A stretch of DNA of 64,000 bases from Deltaproteobacteria bacterium HGW-Deltaproteobacteria-6. GTDB lineage: Bacteria > Desulfobacterota > Syntrophia > Syntrophales > Smithellaceae. This document shows, piece after piece, positions 18,010 to 27,083 of the stretch. Below the pieces are notes generated by a model. That model worked only from the letters and a program-made list of their open reading frames with translations, was not told where the DNA came from and made no database searches. Numbering within the stretch: the first letter of the stretch is position 1; each line of letters starts with the position of its first letter. The translations under genes were made by a program, and so were the position numbers. Location: positions 1 to 64,000 of the forward strand of contig PHAT01000003.1 of NCBI GenBank assembly GCA_002840435.1. The letters are read 5' to 3'.

Positions 18010-18666
18010 TCAGACAATATAAGCATACGCGATATAATCTCCGTCATGACTGATACTGATTTCAATGCCGGATGGAACGCCCGCAATATAAAGGCGCGGC
18101 GGCATAAGCCCGCCGTCTTTGGTCTCGCGGATGATTCGCATATCCTCTTCCGGCAGTTGCAAAGCGGCGGCAAGTGAACGGACCAGCCTTACCCGGGCGA
18201 ACAATGATGGATCCGCGCCGCCAGAGGTTTCCTGATCGGGCATCCGATCAACATGAGCAATGATATTATCCATCACGCAAAAAGCATCGACCGCTATGCA
18301 ATGAAGGTATGAGAAAAATGGAAACAGACGAACGTAAACAGCGTCAAAACCGGGAACAAATACCGCTCCGTCCCGGTAATCTTCTTTTAACGTTTGAAGG
18401 CCAACGGGAGAATTGACAGACGCCTGAAAGCAAACAGACCAGCGGCGCGGCACAAAGGCCGCGCCGCTGGTCTGTTTCTGAATCACTTTATAAGCCGCTT
18501 CCTTGCATGCCCAGAAAGACCAGAGCGCCGCATCCGGATCACCGGAACTTCGGACCTGCTCAATTTCAGTATCGGTGAGTATTTTCCTCAGAAAGCGCGA
18601 ATCCGTGCTTTTTTGTCCGTTCGGCTGACTGGTCAAATCCACGATATCGTTCCCGATGTGCGGCAA
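18010..18666 (-). CDS. 4'-phosphopantetheinyl transferase, AcpS/Sfp-like
   Basis: Attaches the pantetheine arm to an acyl carrier protein, presumably the one encoded four genes upstream. Motifs are GNDIVDL near the N-terminus and FWACKEAAYK (about residues 51-60) with the Mg2+ and CoA-binding residues. The start is taken as TTG 18666 (L-P-H-I-G-N-D), because GGAGGAGA lies upstream and the sequence before it looks non-coding in this frame. That gives 218 aa and a 101-bp overlap with the acyltransferase gene. It is the last gene of the operon. A dedicated transferase supports a specialised rather than housekeeping pathway. Confidence 0.82.
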   Translation of the reverse strand: MPHIGNDIVDLTSQPNGQKSTDSRFLRKILTDTEIEQVRSSGDPDAALWSFWACKEAAYKVIQKQTSGAAFVPRRWSVCFQASVNSPVGLQTLKEDYRDGAVFVPGFDAVYVRLFPFFSYLHCIAVDAFCVMDNIIAHVDRMPDQETSGGADPSLFARVRLVRSLAAALQLPEEDMRIIRETKDGGLMPPRLYIAGVPSGIEISISHDGDYIAYAYIV

Positions 18667-19390
18667 AATAAGTCTCCTCCATTTGCGCGAGCTTCTGAAT
18701 AATCTGCGACGCATACTCCCGTTGCGCGCGAAGCCCTTCCTGAACCACCGGCGTGGGTTGAAACACTTCCATCTGCGCGTAAAACTTATCACCCCAAGCG
18801 GGGATCAGGCTGTATTTGTGCTGCTTGTCGCCGCGCAGATAGATGCACATGATTTTGCAGTCCTCCACATCCTGAATAAACCGGCCGACACCGTAGGAAA
18901 AATTTTCTTTATCGACACGGCCGGTGCGTGATCTTCCCCCTTCGGGAAAGATCATAATCGTGTGCCTGTTGCGTAAGAGATAAATGCATTGATCGAGAAC
19001 CCGTTTCATCTTTTCGCGGGAACCGCCGCGATCAACGGGAACGCATTTGGACAGGTAGCATAAGACGGCCAGAAAGATATTGCTTTGAAAATTGCTTCTT
19101 TCCGGCAGATTCCAGGCCAGCCGCTTGTAATGAATAATGTGTCCGGCCAGACTGAACGAGACATAGCTCAGGATAAAAGAGTCAACCATGGTTAAATGAT
19201 TGGCGCACATAATCCAGGGCCCCTTGTGTGCGGCAAACGCCGCCGCGCACTGACGGCGGAGTTCCCGCAGGTTCCTGATCCGGTAATGCATCGCATGCGC
19301 AAGGATAAAGTAAAAAGGCGCCACAAAGATAATAGTCAAACGCCCTAAAAAATTTTGCAAATGCAGCATAAATCTGGATCGCGTATCCAT
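18566..19390 (-). CDS. 1-acyl-glycerol-3-phosphate acyltransferase-like (PlsC family)
   Basis: A 274-aa membrane-associated acyltransferase. The catalytic HX4D motif is in CANHLTMVDS (H65, D70), with the acceptor motif FPEGGRSRTG at about 149-158. An N-terminal hydrophobic stretch (residues 18-34) suggests peripheral or integral membrane attachment. The C-terminus carries a short charged tail that overlaps the phosphopantetheinyl transferase start by 101 bp. It could transfer the finished acyl chain from the operon's ACP to a lipid; the true acceptor is unknown. Confidence 0.85.
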   Translation of the reverse strand: MDTRSRFMLHLQNFLGRLTIIFVAPFYFILAHAMHYRIRNLRELRRQCAAAFAAHKGPWIMCANHLTMVDSFILSYVSFSLAGHIIHYKRLAWNLPERSNFQSNIFLAVLCYLSKCVPVDRGGSREKMKRVLDQCIYLLRNRHTIMIFPEGGRSRTGRVDKENFSYGVGRFIQDVEDCKIMCIYLRGDKQHKYSLIPAWGDKFYAQMEVFQPTPVVQEGLRAQREYASQIIQKLAQMEETYFAAHRERYRGFDQSAERTKKHGFALSEENTHRY

Positions 19391-19396
19391 AGTTGT

Positions 19397-19645
19397 TTAC
19401 CCGAGTTTCTGTTTTACAATGCTGACTGCATCGCCGATGGTGCGGATCTTATCCGCCTCATCATCATCAACGCTGATGCCGAAAACGTCTTCACATTTGA
19501 TAATCACATCGACCAGACGCGCGGAATTGACTTTCAAATCGTTCAATATGTGAGTATCGAGCGTTGCTTTCTCTAAGAGCGTAACGTCCTTAGTGTATGT
19601 CTTTAAAATATTAACCATCTCTTCAAAAATCTTCTTGTCATCCAT
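19397..19645 (-). CDS. Acyl carrier protein with atypical attachment motif
   Basis: An 82-aa acidic four-helix carrier. The usual DSL attachment motif is replaced by NSA: LKVNSARLVDVI, with S41 as the pantetheine site. The helix-II face and the length otherwise fit ACPs. Start ATG 19645 follows AAAGGAG. It sits between the KASII-like gene and the acyltransferase. The changed motif and the dedicated transferase suggest that it does not exchange freely with the housekeeping fatty-acid enzymes. Confidence 0.85.
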   Translation of the reverse strand: MDDKKIFEEMVNILKTYTKDVTLLEKATLDTHILNDLKVNSARLVDVIIKCEDVFGISVDDDEADKIRTIGDAVSIVKQKLG

Positions 19646-19673
19646 TTTCTTAACTCCTTTAATATTATTATTA

Positions 19674-20954
19674 TTATTTTTCTTCCCACTTTTTAAATAT
19701 GATACAACTATTCACATCTCCGAAGCCGAAACCGGCCTTGGCCAGATATTTCAATTCAGGAAATTCCAGACATTTCTGCGGAATTTTTGCCGCAAACGGC
19801 GCGATATCCGGGTGCACGTCTTCGCTGTTGATCGAGGGATGTATAAAACCCCGGTAAATCTGAAGCACGGCCGCCACGCTTTCAATAGCCCCGGCAGCGC
19901 CGAGGCAATGGCCGATCAAGGACTTGGTCGAATTAATATACGGAAAGGTATCGGGCGTTCGTTCCAGTGCTTCCGCCCAGTTCCTGACTTCAATGGGATC
20001 AGCATAGGTTGCCGTCAAATGACCGTTAATAGCATCCACCTGATGCGGATCAATCCCCGCGTCGGCCACGGCCATGCGGATGCATCTTTTCACGCCTTCA
20101 GGATTGGGAGCGGTCATGGAACCGCCCATTCGCTGCCCGCCGCTGTTCACAGCGCCGCCGATGACTTCGGCATAAATTCTCGCTTTCCTGGCCAGCGCGG
20201 TTTCCAGGTCCTCCAGAACCAGCATGGCGCCGCCGGAACCGGGAACAAAACCGCAGGCCGTGGCGGATAACGGACGGGACCCTGCGGTCGGGTTGTCGTT
20301 ATACTTCCGGCAAATGACACGCATGGCATCAAAGCCGCCCCAGATATAGGGCGTGGCGCCTTCCGAACCGCCCGCGATCATCCGTTTGGCCAAGCCCGTT
20401 CTTATTCTCCAGAGAGCGTCGATAATGGCTTCGTTACCCGTGCTGCAGGCCGACGAATTGGATGTCACCTGATTCCCCGCGCCGATCAAACCACCGATGC
20501 GGGCGCTGGTGCCGCTGTTCATCACCTGCTCCACAACACGGCTGCCCAGTCGTCTGACCCTGCCTTCATTAACCATGGGCACGACGGTTTGCGCAATCGT
20601 GTCCATCCCGCCGATACCGGACCCCGCAATAACACCTGTGTCCCAATCCACGGTTTCATCATTGTTGTCCGGCATGCTGAAACCCGCGTCCTTCCAGGCA
20701 TCCACAGCCGATACGGACGCATAACCGATATTGTCATTGATCGACAGCAGTTTTTCGTGATCAAAATAGCTCTTACGGATCGCATCAAAATTTTCCGGGA
20801 CACCGGCGATCTGACAACCAAACTTCAATTCTTCCAGCAACGGCTGAAAACGGATACCCGACCGGCCTTCGCGCAACGCCTGTTCAAAATTATCCAGGCC
20901 ATGAGCGTTAGGGGCCGCAACGCCCATTCCTGTCACGACAACTCTTGTTTTCAT
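19674..20954 (-). CDS. Beta-ketoacyl-ACP synthase, KASII/FabF-like
   Basis: Chain-elongating condensing enzyme of 426 aa. The catalytic triad is complete: C170 (NSSACSTGNEA), H312 (AINGHLTATY) and H349 (SLIGHCLGAAGA). The start is ATG 20954, which overlaps the FabZ-like stop by 4 bp (ATGA); a longer frame to 20990 lies inside that gene. The histidine motif NGHLTAT differs from the usual NAHGTST, so this is a divergent branch, more like those in specialised aliphatic or polyene pathways. Confidence 0.88.
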   Translation of the reverse strand: MKTRVVVTGMGVAAPNAHGLDNFEQALREGRSGIRFQPLLEELKFGCQIAGVPENFDAIRKSYFDHEKLLSINDNIGYASVSAVDAWKDAGFSMPDNNDETVDWDTGVIAGSGIGGMDTIAQTVVPMVNEGRVRRLGSRVVEQVMNSGTSARIGGLIGAGNQVTSNSSACSTGNEAIIDALWRIRTGLAKRMIAGGSEGATPYIWGGFDAMRVICRKYNDNPTAGSRPLSATACGFVPGSGGAMLVLEDLETALARKARIYAEVIGGAVNSGGQRMGGSMTAPNPEGVKRCIRMAVADAGIDPHQVDAINGHLTATYADPIEVRNWAEALERTPDTFPYINSTKSLIGHCLGAAGAIESVAAVLQIYRGFIHPSINSEDVHPDIAPFAAKIPQKCLEFPELKYLAKAGFGFGDVNSCIIFKKWEEK

Positions 20955-21421
20955 GTTTCCACTCCCATTCCGGCTAATTTTCCCGTGCAAACCACTTCGC
21001 CATTTTCTCTTTCCATACTGACATCCACTTTTAATGCCCCTTTACGCATGTATATTTTTTTTCCTTTCACAATCACTCTTTCACCGGGCAACACGATGCC
21101 CTTGAACTCAACATCATCGGCCAGTGAAAAAAGGCTCAGCGGACCTTTCATTTCACTGGGCCGCACATTTCTCTGGCAGGCCAGCAGGTACATGCCGTAA
21201 GCCACCACGCCGATCTGTGCCATCGACTCCACCAGAATCACGCCCGGCGTGATCGGCCTGCCGGGAAAATGCCCCGGATAGAAAAACTCGTCTTCGCGAA
21301 AACGGTAGGCTCCGACAATTTCCTCTTCATTCAGTTGAAGGATCTCATCAATGAAACGGAACGGCTTTTGCTGCGGCACCAGCGCAAGCACTTCCTGCTT
21401 GATGCTGTCATCAGCCTCCAT
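20951..21421 (-). CDS. FabZ-like hotdog 3-hydroxyacyl-ACP dehydratase
   Basis: A 156-aa hotdog protein that dehydrates 3-hydroxyacyl-ACP. The active-site block PGHFPGRPITPGVILVESMAQ includes H51 and E65. It is coupled to both neighbours: its start overlaps the FabG stop by 11 bp and its stop overlaps the KASII-like start by 4 bp. Together they give one reduction-dehydration-condensation module. Confidence 0.9.
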   Translation of the reverse strand: MEADDSIKQEVLALVPQQKPFRFIDEILQLNEEEIVGAYRFREDEFFYPGHFPGRPITPGVILVESMAQIGVVAYGMYLLACQRNVRPSEMKGPLSLFSLADDVEFKGIVLPGERVIVKGKKIYMRKGALKVDVSMERENGEVVCTGKLAGMGVET

Positions 21422-22136
21422 AAAGGCCCCCGTTGACGTGAATCACCGAGCCATTGATGTAGCTTCCTTTTCGGGCCAGGAAGGCAACCACTTCTGCGAT
21501 TTCCTCAGGTTTTCCGATGCGCCCAAGCGGTATGCCCGCCATGATTTTTTCTTTCACTTCCACCGGCAGTTCGAAGGTCATGTCCGTTTCGATAAAACCC
21601 GGTGCAACAGAGTTGACCAGGATATTGCGTCCGGCCATTTCCTGGGCCAATGATCTGGTAAAGGCGTCAAGCGCCGCTTTTTCCATCGTGTAGGGAATCT
21701 GTCCCGCATTGCCCGTATGGCCGACCACACTGGAGATATTGATGACACGGCCGGCTGAACTCCGGATCATGAATTGCCGCAGAATCCTTTTGGTCAGATA
21801 CCAGACACCTCGCGTCAGCGCCCGCTGTTCGTCAAACTGCTCCACCTTCATCGATAAGATATCAGCGTTGATGGACTGCCCGGCATTGTTGACCAGAACA
21901 TCCACGCGCCCAGCCGCTTCTTTTATTTTCCCGATCATCGCGTCAATCTGTTCGATACTCGACAAATCCGCCTGGATCAAAAAGCCGTCTTTGATTTCAG
22001 CAAACAGCGCCTGCGCTTTTTGTTCGCTGCTACGGTAATGAATGCCGACATGGAATCCGTCTGCGGCCAAAGCACGACAGCATGCGGCGCCGATTCCGGT
22101 GGCGCCCCCCGTTACCAATGCAACTGGTTTATCCAT
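21411..22136 (-). CDS. 3-oxoacyl-ACP reductase, FabG-like SDR
   Basis: A 241-aa short-chain dehydrogenase that reduces the beta-keto group. Motifs: TGGATGIG at 9-16, NNAG at 83-86, and catalytic S135 or S136 with Y149 and K153. The C-terminal ...INGSVIHVNGGLYGG is typical of FabG. It overlaps the genes on both sides by 8-11 bp. Confidence 0.9.
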   Translation of the reverse strand: MDKPVALVTGGATGIGAACCRALAADGFHVGIHYRSSEQKAQALFAEIKDGFLIQADLSSIEQIDAMIGKIKEAAGRVDVLVNNAGQSINADILSMKVEQFDEQRALTRGVWYLTKRILRQFMIRSSAGRVINISSVVGHTGNAGQIPYTMEKAALDAFTRSLAQEMAGRNILVNSVAPGFIETDMTFELPVEVKEKIMAGIPLGRIGKPEEIAEVVAFLARKGSYINGSVIHVNGGLYGG

Positions 22137-23127
22137 GATTGTTATCCTCTACTTTCAACATCAAATGAGCCCAGGACAGCCCGGCTCCGACGATGGACAT
22201 CGCAATGCGGTCGCCCGGCTGAACATCCTCCCAGTGCGCGGAAAGCACAGACGGCGCGCCGCAGCAACCGGTATTGCCGAATTGATCAACGCCATACCAG
22301 TGATCCGCAGGCAAAATACCTGCGCGCTCGCAAACCGTCGTGAGCATGATAAGATTGGCCTGATGGCCGATAAATATAAACCGCTTCGCCTCATCGGCAT
22401 AAACGTTCTTCAGATGTCTCACACCTTCGGTTGTCTTGCGGATGGCAAACCCCTGAACGGCATTGCCGTCCTGATGAAAACGCCATTTCCAGTCTATACC
22501 GACTTTTTCACAGGCCGATGGACGCGACCCGTAACTACAATCGCAGAATACGGTGCGTGACGGAACCTGTGCGGATACAATCGCGGCGGCGCTGCCGTCG
22601 CCAAACAAAACCGCGACTGCCCGATCGGAATAATCCACCGACTTGGTCAGGGTTTCCGAATCAACCACCAGCACATACGGCGGCAGAGTTTCCGGCTGCA
22701 TTTTGGACAGAAAATTCATCTGCATCCCGAAAGAACTGCACGCCGAATTCATATCCAGGCAGGGCACTTCAATGCCCAATTCTGCGGCGACGGCGGAGGA
22801 CTCCGCAGGCGCGATGTTGTCCGGCGAGGAACTGCCGGCGATCACCATGCCGATATCTTCAGGTTTAAGCGATGCACGTTCGAGCGCTTTCCTGGCGGCC
22901 TGCGCGGCCATCTGAGCATTTTTATAACACCCCGCTTCAAAGGCGGCCCGGAAATCGGCATTTTTAGTCTCTTTAATGTAATCCAGAGGCAGGACCGTGC
23001 GGCGATTGACGATGCCGACGCGTTCGAGAATCCAGTCGTTCGACGTGCCGATGTCCAAATCTTCCAGAAACTTGTTGGAGATGATGTTCTCCGGATTAAA
23101 ATGCCCCATGGCATGTAGGTACAGCAT
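22129..23127 (-). CDS. Beta-ketoacyl-ACP synthase III-like (FabH family)
   Basis: A 332-aa condensing enzyme that normally starts chains from an acyl-CoA. The KASIII triad is C130 (DMNSACSSFGM), H255 (FIGHQANLIM) and N285 (QFGNTGCCGAPS). The NTGCCGAPS segment differs from the NTSAASIP of typical FabH, which suggests another starter unit. It lies 4 bp after the acyl-CoA dehydrogenase gene and overlaps fabG. Start ATG 23127 follows GGGAGA. Confidence 0.87.
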   Translation of the reverse strand: MLYLHAMGHFNPENIISNKFLEDLDIGTSNDWILERVGIVNRRTVLPLDYIKETKNADFRAAFEAGCYKNAQMAAQAARKALERASLKPEDIGMVIAGSSSPDNIAPAESSAVAAELGIEVPCLDMNSACSSFGMQMNFLSKMQPETLPPYVLVVDSETLTKSVDYSDRAVAVLFGDGSAAAIVSAQVPSRTVFCDCSYGSRPSACEKVGIDWKWRFHQDGNAVQGFAIRKTTEGVRHLKNVYADEAKRFIFIGHQANLIMLTTVCERAGILPADHWYGVDQFGNTGCCGAPSVLSAHWEDVQPGDRIAMSIVGAGLSWAHLMLKVEDNNHG

Positions 23128-23130
23128 AAC

Positions 23131-24330
23131 CTAAACGATCTCCCGCCCGATGATCATGTTCTGTACTTCGCGGACGCCTTCATAAATATCAACGATGTGA
23201 GCGTCGCGCGCCAGTTTTGATATTTCGTATTCCGCGGTGAAACCGTAACCGCCATGCAGGTGCAGGCCTTCCGTTGAGCAAAACACGGCCGCTTCCGCGC
23301 AGGTGTTTTTCGCCAGCGACGCATAGAGACCGGCGTCGTCTGCTTTTTCCTGAATTTTGCAGCAGGCTTTCATCAGGGACAACTCCGCCAGTTCAACTTT
23401 CTTCCACATGGTGGTGAGCATGTCCCGGGCCACCGGCAAATCGCAGATGCGCTGGCCGAATTGTTTACGTTCGCGGGTATAGGCCAGCGTCACATCCAGC
23501 GTTCTTTTGGCCAATCCCAGTCCAATGGCCGCAACCATCGGACGCGCGAAATCAAGCACATCCACGATATATTTAAACCCAAAGCGGCGATCTCCAATGA
23601 TCTGATCAGGCTGGATGATGACATCCTCAAAAGTAACACTGGCCGTGTTGGACAGCCTTTGCCCCAGCTTATCTTCCGGTTTGCCGATGATGATTTTCCC
23701 CCCGGTGGGCAGATCAATCTCCCTGACAGCGCTTCCGACATCAGGCAGTTCGGCGGAGGTCACGTGGGGAACGGGGATGACGACACACGCCATAAAGTTG
23801 CTGGTGGGTTTGCCGACTTTGCACAATACGGTAAATTGAGATGCATAAGATGCGTTGGTGATAAAACACTTGGAGCCATTTAAGACGTAAGTACCGTCAT
23901 CGCGCTTCGCGATGAAGCTGGTCATCATGGAGTTATCGGAACCGGCACCCGGTTCAGTCAAACAAAATGAAGCCAGCAGCGGCTTTTCAACAAAAGGACG
24001 CAAAAATCTTTCCTTCTGCTCATCCGTTCCGTGCTGGCTGATCACAACATTGGCCAGATCGTTGCACATGGCGGATGTAGAAATGCCCGTATCGCCGTAG
24101 GATATTTCCTTGATAATCAGCGCCGAGGAAAACACATCGACATCAAATCCCTTGACTGATTCCGGAATGCACAAATTGATCACGCCCATTTTCCAGGCTG
24201 TTTCAATAATCTGCCAGGGAAACTTGTGCGCCTTTTCCAATTCCAGAATGTGGGGTGTAATCGAATTTTTTACCAGCTTGCGCACGGTATCCAGATAGAG
24301 CAATTGATTTTCACTGAAACTTAAATCCAT
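23131..24330 (-). CDS. Acyl-CoA dehydrogenase
   Basis: A 399-aa FAD enzyme that introduces an alpha-beta double bond. Signatures include LTEPGAGSDNSMM, YVLNGSKCFITNA and HGGYGFTAEYEI. The catalytic base is probably the Glu in DIYEG near the C-terminus (E384). In a biosynthetic operon it may prepare an unsaturated starter or act on the product; it could equally run in the reductive direction. It lies 27 bp after the carboxyltransferase gene. Confidence 0.92.
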   Translation of the reverse strand: MDLSFSENQLLYLDTVRKLVKNSITPHILELEKAHKFPWQIIETAWKMGVINLCIPESVKGFDVDVFSSALIIKEISYGDTGISTSAMCNDLANVVISQHGTDEQKERFLRPFVEKPLLASFCLTEPGAGSDNSMMTSFIAKRDDGTYVLNGSKCFITNASYASQFTVLCKVGKPTSNFMACVVIPVPHVTSAELPDVGSAVREIDLPTGGKIIIGKPEDKLGQRLSNTASVTFEDVIIQPDQIIGDRRFGFKYIVDVLDFARPMVAAIGLGLAKRTLDVTLAYTRERKQFGQRICDLPVARDMLTTMWKKVELAELSLMKACCKIQEKADDAGLYASLAKNTCAEAAVFCSTEGLHLHGGYGFTAEYEISKLARDAHIVDIYEGVREVQNMIIGREIV

Positions 24331-24357
24331 AATCTGCCTTTCGTCTCTGTAATTTGT

Positions 24358-25752
24358 TTAAGCAATCCCGTATTTCGCCTTCAAAAACTTTTCCATCGTG
24401 GCGGGGTATAGAATATAGGCCAGCACATCTTCGTCGCTGCGGCCCAGATCGCCAAGCTTCTTTTTTGCGTCATCGATTTCCGGTTGAAGAAGATCAGCGG
24501 GCCTGCCGGTAATCGGCTCCGATCCCAGCTTGTAATTCTTCAGTAATTTTTTGGTTAATTCCGCGTCAATCGGCACAGGCGTTTTACCATACAAGCCCAG
24601 CACCAGATCTTTCAACTGATTGGACACCCGCACATAGCGGCCGAAAAGAACGTTCAGAACGGCTTGCGCGCCGATGATCTGCGATACCGGCGTCACCAGC
24701 GGCGGATAGCCCATATCTTTGCGCGTTTGCACGACTTCTTTCGTAATTTCCCCCATGCGGTGCAGCGCCTTCATTTCTTTGAGCTGGCTGGCCAGATTGG
24801 AAATCATGCCGCCGGGAATCTGATGGGCAAGCACTTCCGTATCGATGATGGAAAGTTTATGATCGGCCAGATGAACTTTATAGTTGGGAGCAATTTTCTC
24901 CAGATGTTCGCCTAAAGTGATCAGTTTGTATAAGTCGAGGCCGCTTGCGCGCTGTGTCCCGGTAAGGGCGGCAACCAGCGGTTCAACAGCGGGCATGGAG
25001 GTCCGAAGCGCAAAAGGCGCCAGGCACGTATCGACAATATCAACACCGGCTTCGATGGCTTTTAAATAGGTCATGGAGGCCATGCCGCTGGTATAGTGGG
25101 TATGCAACTGCACCGGCACCTTGATTTCCTTCTTCAACGCCGAAATCAAATCATAAGCATCATAAGGCGAGAGAAGCCCGGCCATGTCTTTGATACAAAC
25201 GGAGTCCGCGCCCATTTTTTCCAGTTCTTTGGCTTTGGACACATAAAAACCAAGGTTATAGACGTCGCCGCCCAGGCGGACATCGGTCAGCGAATAACAG
25301 AGCACGCCCTGAAAGTGTTTTTTGTTGGCCTTAATGCTTTCTACGCAGGTTTCAATGTTGCGATAATCATTCAACGCGTCGAAACAACGGAAAATATCGA
25401 TGCCGATCTCGCAGGCCTTATCGACAAACGCCCTGACAACATCATCGGCGTAATGGCGGTAGCCCACCAGATTCTGGCCGCGAAGCAGCATGGTAAAAGG
25501 TGTCTTTTTAATATATTTTCTTAAAATTCTCGGCCGCATCCACGGGTCTTCCTGTAAAAAACGATGCATGGTATCAAAAGTGGCGCCGCCCCAGACTTCC
25601 ATCGCGTGAAAACCGCAACTATCCATTTCTTCAGCAATGGGAATCATATCGTCCGTTTTCATTCTGGTTGCATAGATGGATTGATGGCCATCGCGAAACG
25701 TATTGTCCTGAATTTTAATCGGGTTATTTTTTTCTTTAACTGAATTTTCCAA
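24358..25752 (-). CDS. Biotin-dependent carboxyltransferase (5S / pyruvate carboxylase B type) lacking biotin domain
   Basis: A 464-aa carboxyltransferase of the oxaloacetate decarboxylase alpha / transcarboxylase 5S / pyruvate carboxylase subunit B family. Motifs: DNTFRDGHQS (substrate and metal site), LLRGQNLVGYRHY, the biotin-site Lys in VCIKDMAG, and metal ligands HTHYTSG. No C-terminal biotinyl domain (AMKM) is present, so it needs a separate biotin carrier. Start TTG 25752 is supported by GGGAGG. It is between fabD and the acyl-CoA dehydrogenase, so it may help make malonyl-CoA or methylmalonyl-CoA extender units, or connect to the mutase; both are inferences. Confidence 0.9.
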   Translation of the reverse strand: MENSVKEKNNPIKIQDNTFRDGHQSIYATRMKTDDMIPIAEEMDSCGFHAMEVWGGATFDTMHRFLQEDPWMRPRILRKYIKKTPFTMLLRGQNLVGYRHYADDVVRAFVDKACEIGIDIFRCFDALNDYRNIETCVESIKANKKHFQGVLCYSLTDVRLGGDVYNLGFYVSKAKELEKMGADSVCIKDMAGLLSPYDAYDLISALKKEIKVPVQLHTHYTSGMASMTYLKAIEAGVDIVDTCLAPFALRTSMPAVEPLVAALTGTQRASGLDLYKLITLGEHLEKIAPNYKVHLADHKLSIIDTEVLAHQIPGGMISNLASQLKEMKALHRMGEITKEVVQTRKDMGYPPLVTPVSQIIGAQAVLNVLFGRYVRVSNQLKDLVLGLYGKTPVPIDAELTKKLLKNYKLGSEPITGRPADLLQPEIDDAKKKLGDLGRSDEDVLAYILYPATMEKFLKAKYGIA

Positions 25753-25797
25753 AACTAAAACCTCCCTTGTGAAGTACGTTTTCTTTTCTGGTTAATG

Positions 25798-26748
25798 TTA
25801 TTGGGGATTGGCAAAACTCTTTTCGGCGCCCGCAAAACTAATAATGGATTCGCAAGCAACACCGATGGTTTTAAAGAATTCACGCAACGGGCGTCCCGGA
25901 CCGATTTCATAAATCCGGGCTGCGCCGAAGGCCAGCGCCTGCATGTTTTCGCGCCAACGCACGGCGTTGGAAAGCTGACTGACCAGATTGCCGATCACCG
26001 CGTCGACGGAATCGGCATGAAATGACCCCTGATAATTGGAAGTCACCCTGGGAGCATTCTGCGCATTAAATGAATGACTGAATGCTTTTAAAGTCCCGGC
26101 AAAAGGCTCTTCAATCTTTTTCATAAAACGGCTGTGGAAAGGCGCACTGACATTGAGTTGCACAAACCGGTATGTTTTGGGCGCTGCAAATAATTCCCTG
26201 CATCGATTTTCCGCTGCGGGCAATGCGCCGGCGTCTCCGCTGATCACCACCTGATTGGCTGAATTGATATTAGCAACATCGATCGGCAGATCCGAGAGCA
26301 TTTTCTTCAACGCCTCGACGTCTATTCCTTCGGATATCACCGCCGCCATCGAGCCTACGCCCACCGGAACGGCTTCCTGCATCAATTTTCCACGCTCGCG
26401 AACAATTTGTACTGTATCGGCAAAAGGCATGACGCCCGCCGCAACAAGCGCGGTAAACTCTCCCAGGGAATGGCCGCCGAAATAATCGGCTTTAAATCCG
26501 TATTTTTCCGCAAGTCCCCTTAACATGGCCACTTCGGTGGTCACAATGCAGGGCTGCGTATATTCCGTCAGATGAAGTCTGGCATCTTCATTAAAACAGA
26601 TGGATGCAACATCCAATCCGAGGGCGTCTGACGCTTCTTCAAACGTCATTCGGCACACGGGAATCTGGTCGTAAAAATCTTTCCCCATCCCCTGCCTTTG
26701 CGATCCCTGTCCGGGGAAAACAACTACCGTGTTTTTCATTTCACTCAT
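25798..26748 (-). CDS. Malonyl-CoA:ACP transacylase, FabD-like
   Basis: A 316-aa acyltransferase that loads the extender unit on the ACP. Motifs: GQGSQ at 13-17, nucleophile S94 in GGHSLGEFTAL, and SAPFHSRFM with the partner His. It is the first gene of the ten-gene operon, behind a weak GAGGA site. An operator-like palindrome and a promoter lie 260-300 bp upstream. Confidence 0.92.
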   Translation of the reverse strand: MSEMKNTVVVFPGQGSQRQGMGKDFYDQIPVCRMTFEEASDALGLDVASICFNEDARLHLTEYTQPCIVTTEVAMLRGLAEKYGFKADYFGGHSLGEFTALVAAGVMPFADTVQIVRERGKLMQEAVPVGVGSMAAVISEGIDVEALKKMLSDLPIDVANINSANQVVISGDAGALPAAENRCRELFAAPKTYRFVQLNVSAPFHSRFMKKIEEPFAGTLKAFSHSFNAQNAPRVTSNYQGSFHADSVDAVIGNLVSQLSNAVRWRENMQALAFGAARIYEIGPGRPLREFFKTIGVACESIISFAGAEKSFANPQ

Positions 26749-27005
26749 GTATATTCCTCAACACAAACGCTTCAAGAGAATCTATGGTTAACAACCAGCA
26801 ACCGACCGCGATAAAGCACAATCCATACCACTAAAATAATATTCTGAACAACCCTCCAGAAGAAGGAATTCATTCATTATTTACGACGAGAACAGCTATT
26901 CATTCACCTCCTTATTCATTGTTTTAACGTGTAATTTATTTTGCACTGCGAACAGATATACGCACAAGAAAAGTTATGATATTACGCACACTGAAGTTGA
27001 CATTA

Positions 27006-27054
27006 TAATACTTCATGGTGCAGAAGTATTAAAACGAAGATTAACCTAAGTCAA
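27006..27054 (-). promoter_or_regulatory. Predicted promoter with palindromic operator upstream of the fatty-acid-like operon
   Basis: On the minus strand TTGACT (27054-27049), 17 bp, TAATAC (27031-27026). A perfect 9-bp inverted repeat, TAATACTTC (27006-27014) and GAAGTATTA (27023-27031), overlaps this -10 box and extends downstream, so a bound repressor would block transcription. The leader to fabD (26749-27025) is AT-rich with several ATTCATT copies, and otherwise shows nothing I can name. Confidence 0.6.
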
Positions 27055-27083
27055 GTTGAAATTACGGCACATTTTTCAGGAAA

